Source: Mya arenaria
Lineage: Eukaryota; Mollusca; Bivalvia; Myida; Myidae
Assembly (NCBI RefSeq): GCF_026914265.1
Contig: NC_069130.1
Span: 43,706,929-43,770,928, forward strand
Length of the DNA stretch: 64,000 bases
Direction: 5' to 3'
This document shows positions 59,577 through 64,000 of the stretch, piece after piece. The position numbers and the translations under genes are program-made. Below the pieces are notes generated by a model. The model was not told the origin of the DNA and searched no databases. It saw only the letters and a program-made list of their open reading frames with translations. Position 1 is the first letter of the stretch. Every line of letters begins with the position of its first letter.

Positions 59577-59865
59577 GGGGGATCCGTGGTCTAGTGGTAA
59601 TACACTTGACTATCTATCGCAGGTTTAATTCCCCGTCACATCACTAAAAAATAGTAATCGTCTTCCGTGAGGGACGTTAAATGGAGGTCCCGTGTGACAG
59701 TGCTATACACTGTTGCACGTTAAAGAACCAGGGTAGCTCTAACCAGGGTTACATTCTGTCTGTGCACTATGCTCCAAAAACCTAAAATGACTAATTCTCT
59801 TAACGGAGCACTCGCCGAATGGGCAAGGCCCGCGTGCGACTATAAATAAGCTTACACACCTCCAG
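59577..59865 (+). repeat. tRNA-derived SINE, molluscan V-SINE-like
   Basis: The tRNA-like head has an A box (TGGTCTAGTGGTAA) and a B box (GGTTTAATTCC). It is followed by the body CCGTGAGGGACGTTAAATGG, AGGTCCCGTGTGAC and GCACGTTAAAGAACC. The body resembles the central domain of SINEs known in molluscs (the RUDI/V-SINE type, from memory). It lies in an intron of the minus-strand gene. Confidence 0.7.
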
Positions 59866-60368
59866 TCTCTTATATACCAGGTTAGCTATCGAATATCAAA
59901 TTCATAATGGGCAGCAGGTATCATTAACGAAGCAAACAGAAACACTCGAGAAACACATGTATATGGTCATTTATTTTTTTTTAAATTGGATGTTTAAATT
60001 GATACTAAGATGCTCGTTTAAACTGACTGTATGTAAACATGAGTTTAATTAAATCTTTATCCATGTGTACATATCCATTTCAGCCGATGTTTTTTTATTT
60101 TCTCCATCGCTCGAAAACTATTTAACAGCGGCTTTATGAGAGAGTGCCTTCAATCTTATTTGTTAAAATAACTGTACACGCCACATTGATTTGTTAAATG
60201 CGCATAATACTTGAAGTTTACTATTCTGCACCCTTCATTATTAGTAACAATTTTCCCAGCTAATAAACGCTATTCCGTTCAAATGGATATGCTGCTTACG
60301 ACTGCTTTTTGATGAGCAAAGGGTTGCCAATATACAAACAAAATCGTTGATAACACTGAAGGAAACAT
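59866..60368. other. Intron-like spacer
   Basis: No exon or repeat recognised. Confidence 0.3.
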
Positions 60369-60870
60369 TTAAAGGGACTGTACACCAGATTGGCACCAAA
60401 AAAGTGTTTTTTTTCTGTAACGAATCTCAGGACCATGATCTTATAGAATGTGTTACGCTTTGATATCATAAATGTAAAAAAGTACCAAAATCTAAAAAAA
60501 TAAAATTGTGTCGGAGACCGGGTTCAAACCCGTGTCGCCAAAATTGCCATCCTGCGTCGTATCCACTGAGCTTACTCTTACTCACGTAAGTGACATAATT
60601 AAGCTATACACCTACCTCGGAAATATCACGTGATTACATCGACTAACCAATCACGCATAAGAAATGAATTCTACCTGGTAGACATACCAAGTAATCTTTT
60701 TTTAATGGAAAAATACGAAATAACTGCTAAACTTAAATAAATTGTAAACTATGTGATACTTCAGTTAATAAGTTTCAATGCATTGTACACATTGATGCCA
60801 AGTTTATGTCAATTTTCGACAATTTTCATTTTTTTTCGCTATTTTATCGTACGGAGTACAGCCTCTTTAA
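60369..60870 (-). mobile_element. tRNA-like TTAA element, copy 3, complete
   Basis: It starts TTAAAGGGACTGTACACC and ends GGAGTACAGCCTCTTTAA: TTAA on both sides and inverted ends. On the minus strand a tRNA-like core (about 60517-60585) has AGCTCAGTGG and GGGTTTGAACCC boxes. It is 502 bp with no open frame. Confidence 0.75.
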
Positions 60871-60949
60871 GATAATGCAATTATTTTCGGCAGCGAAAAA
60901 GACAGGCGATGTGATATTAACGTTTCAATGTGAAACGTTTTAATCCTCC

Positions 60950-61455
60950 GGACTCCACACACTTTGACCACCCTAACTGCGTTCATACCCCGATAATGAC
61001 ATCAATCCCGCAACTCATTACTTATATTTACACCAACAGTTCATTATTTTATTCAAGAATTGTTAAAAAATTATGCTTCATTTCATTTAAGAAAATCTAA
61101 CAGTAAAATCTTTTCTCTCCCATTCTGTAAATAGAACGACCCGGCCGTGACCGGAAACAGTTAATCAAATGACGTCACAATAACGCGAGAAAAGATAAGC
61201 CACTTGAAATCACTTTTAAACGTAAAATTGAAACACTAATGGCACCGAAACATTTAACATATCATCAATTTACACTTTCTATTTATTTATTAACGGGACC
61301 TGCTGACACAATACAAACAATAACAAGATGAACAATTTCCATGTATATTGTTATGCGATGATTTGCGATCCGAACATATCCGAAGATGTTGCGTTCATCT
61401 GATGAAAACCGCAATTGCCGAAAGGCAGTTCATTAAAAGATTGGAAGTTGAGGTG
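60950..61455 (+). repeat. Dispersed repeat with promoter-like block, copy 3
   Basis: Matches 29390-29815 and half of the palindromic head. It keeps ACCGGAAA (61150-61157), TGACGTCA (61170-61177) and CGCGAGAAAA (about 61184-61193), then GTTGCGTTCATC and CGCAATTGCCGAAAGGCAG. Confidence 0.75.
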
Positions 61456-61939
61456 TAAATATATAATATGTACATTTCTAATACGAAGATCGGCTGTATC
61501 GATTGTAGGTGAACTAGCGTTTAAATGCAACCAGAGTGTTTTGATTAACGCTAATATTAACTGGCCAATAGACTTAATGGAATCTCTGAGGCAGATAAGA
61601 ATATTATTGAATACTGCTGCAATGATGAAGGGAACTATCTTTTCATTTCCTACAAAGCAGATAGAATTTTAACTTGCATAAAAACGTATTCATGAACGTA
61701 TAATTTTATTAAATCAATTATATCTTTATTCTCAATCGAAACACAACTCGTAGTTCGCTGTTTTTGAGTTTAAATAATTGATAATTCAAGCCCTTGACAT
61801 TCCCATTTGCTTAGCTTGAAGTATTTGTTCAAAACATTTTTATACAAACACACATAAAGCCAATATTAATTGCCTTCATTTGAGGTAAACGCCTCTTCTG
61901 TAACAGCAATGTTCAAAAGAAATATCGTGACTGCGCTGA
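61456..61939. other. Intron-like spacer
   Basis: The plus frame 61415-61672 starts in the repeat and is not supported. Nothing else seen. Confidence 0.35.
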
Positions 61940-62111
61940 TGTTCAAGTACCCGAAAAGTGGGCTAAATGAATAAAGCAATTTCTTTCCGAATATATATGT
62001 TCAAGTACCCGAAAAGTACGCTAAATGAATTAAGCAATTTCTTTCCGAATATATGTTCAAGTACCCGAAAAGTACGCTAAATCAATTAAGCAATTTCTTT
62101 CCGAATATATG
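61940..62111. repeat. 57 bp tandem repeat, three units
   Basis: TGTTCAAGTACCCGAAAAGT at 61940, 61998 and 62054, each followed by AAGCAATTTCTTTCCGAATA. Confidence 0.92.
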
Positions 62112-62194
62112 TTACAAATTATTTGTTCTTGTTATAAAAACAATGTTTAAATTATGACTCAAAAAATAAACTGAGTGAATAAAATTAAACTTAC

Positions 62195-62380
62195 TTAAAT
62201 TGCAAAGTGGCATCGTATTTGACCACTCTGAATTACTTGTACAGGTCCGAGTCAAGTAATGCGATTGTTCGTATCCATAGTTACAGGTATACGTTGCTAT
62301 GGCACCGAATGTTGTGTTTCCAGTCACTCCCCCAGAAGGGGAAACCACGCCGTTGGTAGGAGGACTAAGAGGTCCACAAT
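62195..62380 (-). CDS. Sushi/CCP domain exon
   Basis: On the minus strand the exon lies between TTTTTCTAAAG and GTAAGT. It is 186 nt and phase 1 at both ends. It encodes one whole Sushi (CCP) domain of about 60 residues with the four diagnostic cysteines: DCGPLSPPTNG, YTCNYGYE, RTCTSNSEW and PLCNL. CCP domains are extracellular binding modules of complement-type and adhesion proteins. The single-exon, phase 1-1 form is the usual shuffled module. It lies between the PAN exon (upstream) and the membrane exon (58136-58455) of the same strand. Trp of the usual W-x-C end is present as SEW. Confidence 0.85.
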
Positions 62381-62426
62381 CTTTAGAAAAAAACAACATT
62401 GATGTTATGTAAAATGCAGGAGGCAA

Positions 62427-63106
62427 ACTAGTATTGAGGAAGCCATCGATATCATTGAAGAGGCAGTCTTATTCCCACGTACGATTTACAACACTTAAAA
62501 CTTCTGTTCTAATATTCCAAAAAGGATAAACAAATGTCGAAAACAATGGTTCTTATGAAGGATACCGAGTTTAATTTTAAAAATGAGCATAAAACACGGT
62601 ATTTCTACGTTATGAGACTGTAGTAGATCACAGTAAATCTTCCAGCATTAACCAATCATTTAATATTTTTGCGTTTTCAGTTTTAAATACACGGTTACAA
62701 TCTTGTTATCAGTAATTAATATTTTCCATGAATGCATTATTTAGTAATTAGTTCAAGGTTTATCACTCAAAAATTATGTCAGTTATACATGTGTATGTAT
62801 TGATTTTGAATAAGAGTGTCACTTTAACGTAGCCCGTATTCACTTACGTTTGCGACTTCAGACTCAGGACGTTATCAGATACGGACCCCGTATCATGAGC
62901 ACTTTTCGAAAATACACCAATGATTTAAGATTTTAAAGAATTCTTTATTTTTCGTAAGATATGTTGTTTTAGTTAAATGATACAAACAACTATTTCATAT
63001 AAGATTTACATCTTTGGTCAGTATACCTAAACCACAAGTGTTTATTCATTTCGACTGCATACATAATGTTTCATTAAAAATATCTGAAAATAATGAATTT
63101 ATTTAA
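62427..63106. other. Intron of the PAN/CCP gene
   Basis: Ordinary AT-rich sequence between the two extracellular-domain exons. No further exon found. Confidence 0.4.
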
Positions 63107-63135
63107 TTACGATATACATTCAATTTTACCAATAC

Positions 63136-63381
63136 CTATATTGCAAGTCCTGACATACACTACAGAGTTGGCGTCATTCACTGTGCTACAAGTCGTTCCA
63201 CACTCCGTGTAGAGTTTGCAAAGACCAAGTGCAGAGTTGTAGAAGAAAGTATAACACTGATAAAGGTCAAAACATGCGGCAAAGCACTCCCCGATCGACG
63301 ACGTATAAAATGTCCGGTTTTCTGGTATGCTGTCTGAAACCCTTTGTGACGGTACCGTTGACATTGTGAACTTTTTACAAT
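63136..63381 (-). CDS. PAN/Apple domain exon
   Basis: On the minus strand the exon follows TTTAATTTTCCAG and ends AATATAG|GTATTG. It is 246 nt and phase 1 at both ends, so it splices in frame to the Sushi exon. It encodes about 81 residues with the PAN cysteine pattern: DCKKF, then IGECFAACFDLYQCYTFFYN, then LGLCKLYTECGTTC, ending VVYVRTC. PAN/Apple domains bind proteins or carbohydrates outside the cell. An unspliced read-through would stop at 63107, but the matched phase favours splicing. The gene should continue upstream (beyond the right edge) with a signal peptide and perhaps more domains. Confidence 0.75.
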
Positions 63382-63433
63382 CTGGAAAATTAAAGAACTC
63401 AATAGTTAAAAAGAAAAAGCGTTCTAAAATCAA

Positions 63434-64000
63434 TCAGTCCCGTTATATCAGATAAAGTGAATAGCATTTGGTTGGTGGTATAAAAACTAAACAGATGCTT
63501 CAAGTTCCTTTGGCGTCGTATTAGGATAAAAAAAATGCCGCATCTTTTTGGTGGTATCTATCATGTGCCAGTAATTGTAGAGATTATTAAGGTCTGCCCG
63601 CGCCCTAGAATAACTGCATTATGGCTTGACCCCTTCACATCCCCAAGTGAGACAAAAATAAAGTTTGAGTCCAAAGGAGGAATTTATACCCCACCAGTTA
63701 ATTGGATTTAAGCCAAAAGAGTAATGTTGTATATGAAATGCCATGGGACCTGGGATGAATGAGTAGACTAGCCCACAGGTCTGCCTATTGGATAGGGTTT
63801 TGTTTCTCTAGTCTTGATTATATGTTATTTAAAACTTTTATATAACATGCATATTAAAATTATTCATTTGTAAAAATGGTGTATTTTAAAGAATGAGAAA
63901 GAAACATGGCCATATCTATTGACAAGAAAGAGTTTTGAGAAAACTATTATGTCAGTATTAAAGGGCTTTCTTTATATTTGATCATTCTTACCGTCATTAC
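63434..64000. other. Upstream intron or flank of the PAN/CCP gene
   Basis: No exon recognised on the minus strand in these 570 bases, and no repeat boundary is clear. Confidence 0.4.

Noticed and set aside
59577..59650. tRNA gene
   Set aside because: The tRNA-like head runs directly into a SINE body with the GGGACGTTAAA block.

Overview
The window is animal nuclear DNA, most likely from a bivalve mollusc. Genes are split into short exons with GT-AG introns and are separated by AT-rich sequence packed with short DNA transposons, tRNA-derived SINEs and minisatellites. The organism call is an inference from repeat style (a TTAA-bounded element opening AAGCTGCACTCTCAC, a SINE with the GGGACGTTAAA block) and from protein families. 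There are no bacterial operons, rRNA genes or CRISPR arrays. Only four loci look like real host genes; almost every other long open frame lies in a tandem repeat.

Layout: (1) 404-2797, plus strand: the 3' end of a leucine-rich-repeat single-pass membrane protein in four phase-compatible exons, preceded by a 65-69 bp minisatellite. (2) 4561-22152: two inverted arms of about 1.5 kb bracket about 14.6 kb of gene-poor DNA. Each arm carries a 138 bp satellite with a 25-nt hairpin and then an AT-rich satellite of about 170 bp. The whole looks like a 17.6 kb fold-back element and holds nested MITEs, a 179 bp tandem array and four minus-strand exon-like segments. (3) 22.3-25.8 kb: a paired empty and filled TTAA site, then a tRNA-like TTAA element split by a 2.27 kb Harbinger/PIF transposon whose transposase is broken. 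(4) 29-43 kb: three related segments carrying a PF03407-type glycosyltransferase: a decayed copy (31121-31985), a nearly complete copy (37481-38308) and a stub (about 42660-42808), mixed with dispersed repeats. (5) 39.4-58.1 kb: a minisatellite belt with unit lengths of 21/63, 40, 17, 18, 31-32 and about 62-64 bp, inside which sits an intact two-exon PQ-loop (SLC66-like) membrane transporter at 46104-47358. (6) 58136-63381, minus strand: three phase-1 exons encoding a PAN/Apple domain, a Sushi/CCP domain, and a transmembrane segment with cytoplasmic tail, probably one type I receptor gene that continues beyond the right edge.

The intact proteins are mainly cell-surface or endomembrane proteins: an LRR receptor-like protein, a PAN/CCP receptor-like protein, a PQ-loop transporter and a Golgi-type glycosyltransferase. 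Nothing indicates that they act together. The strongest candidate for something undescribed is the 17.6 kb inverted-repeat element; next is the family that joins TTAA-flanked inverted ends to an internal tRNA-like promoter.
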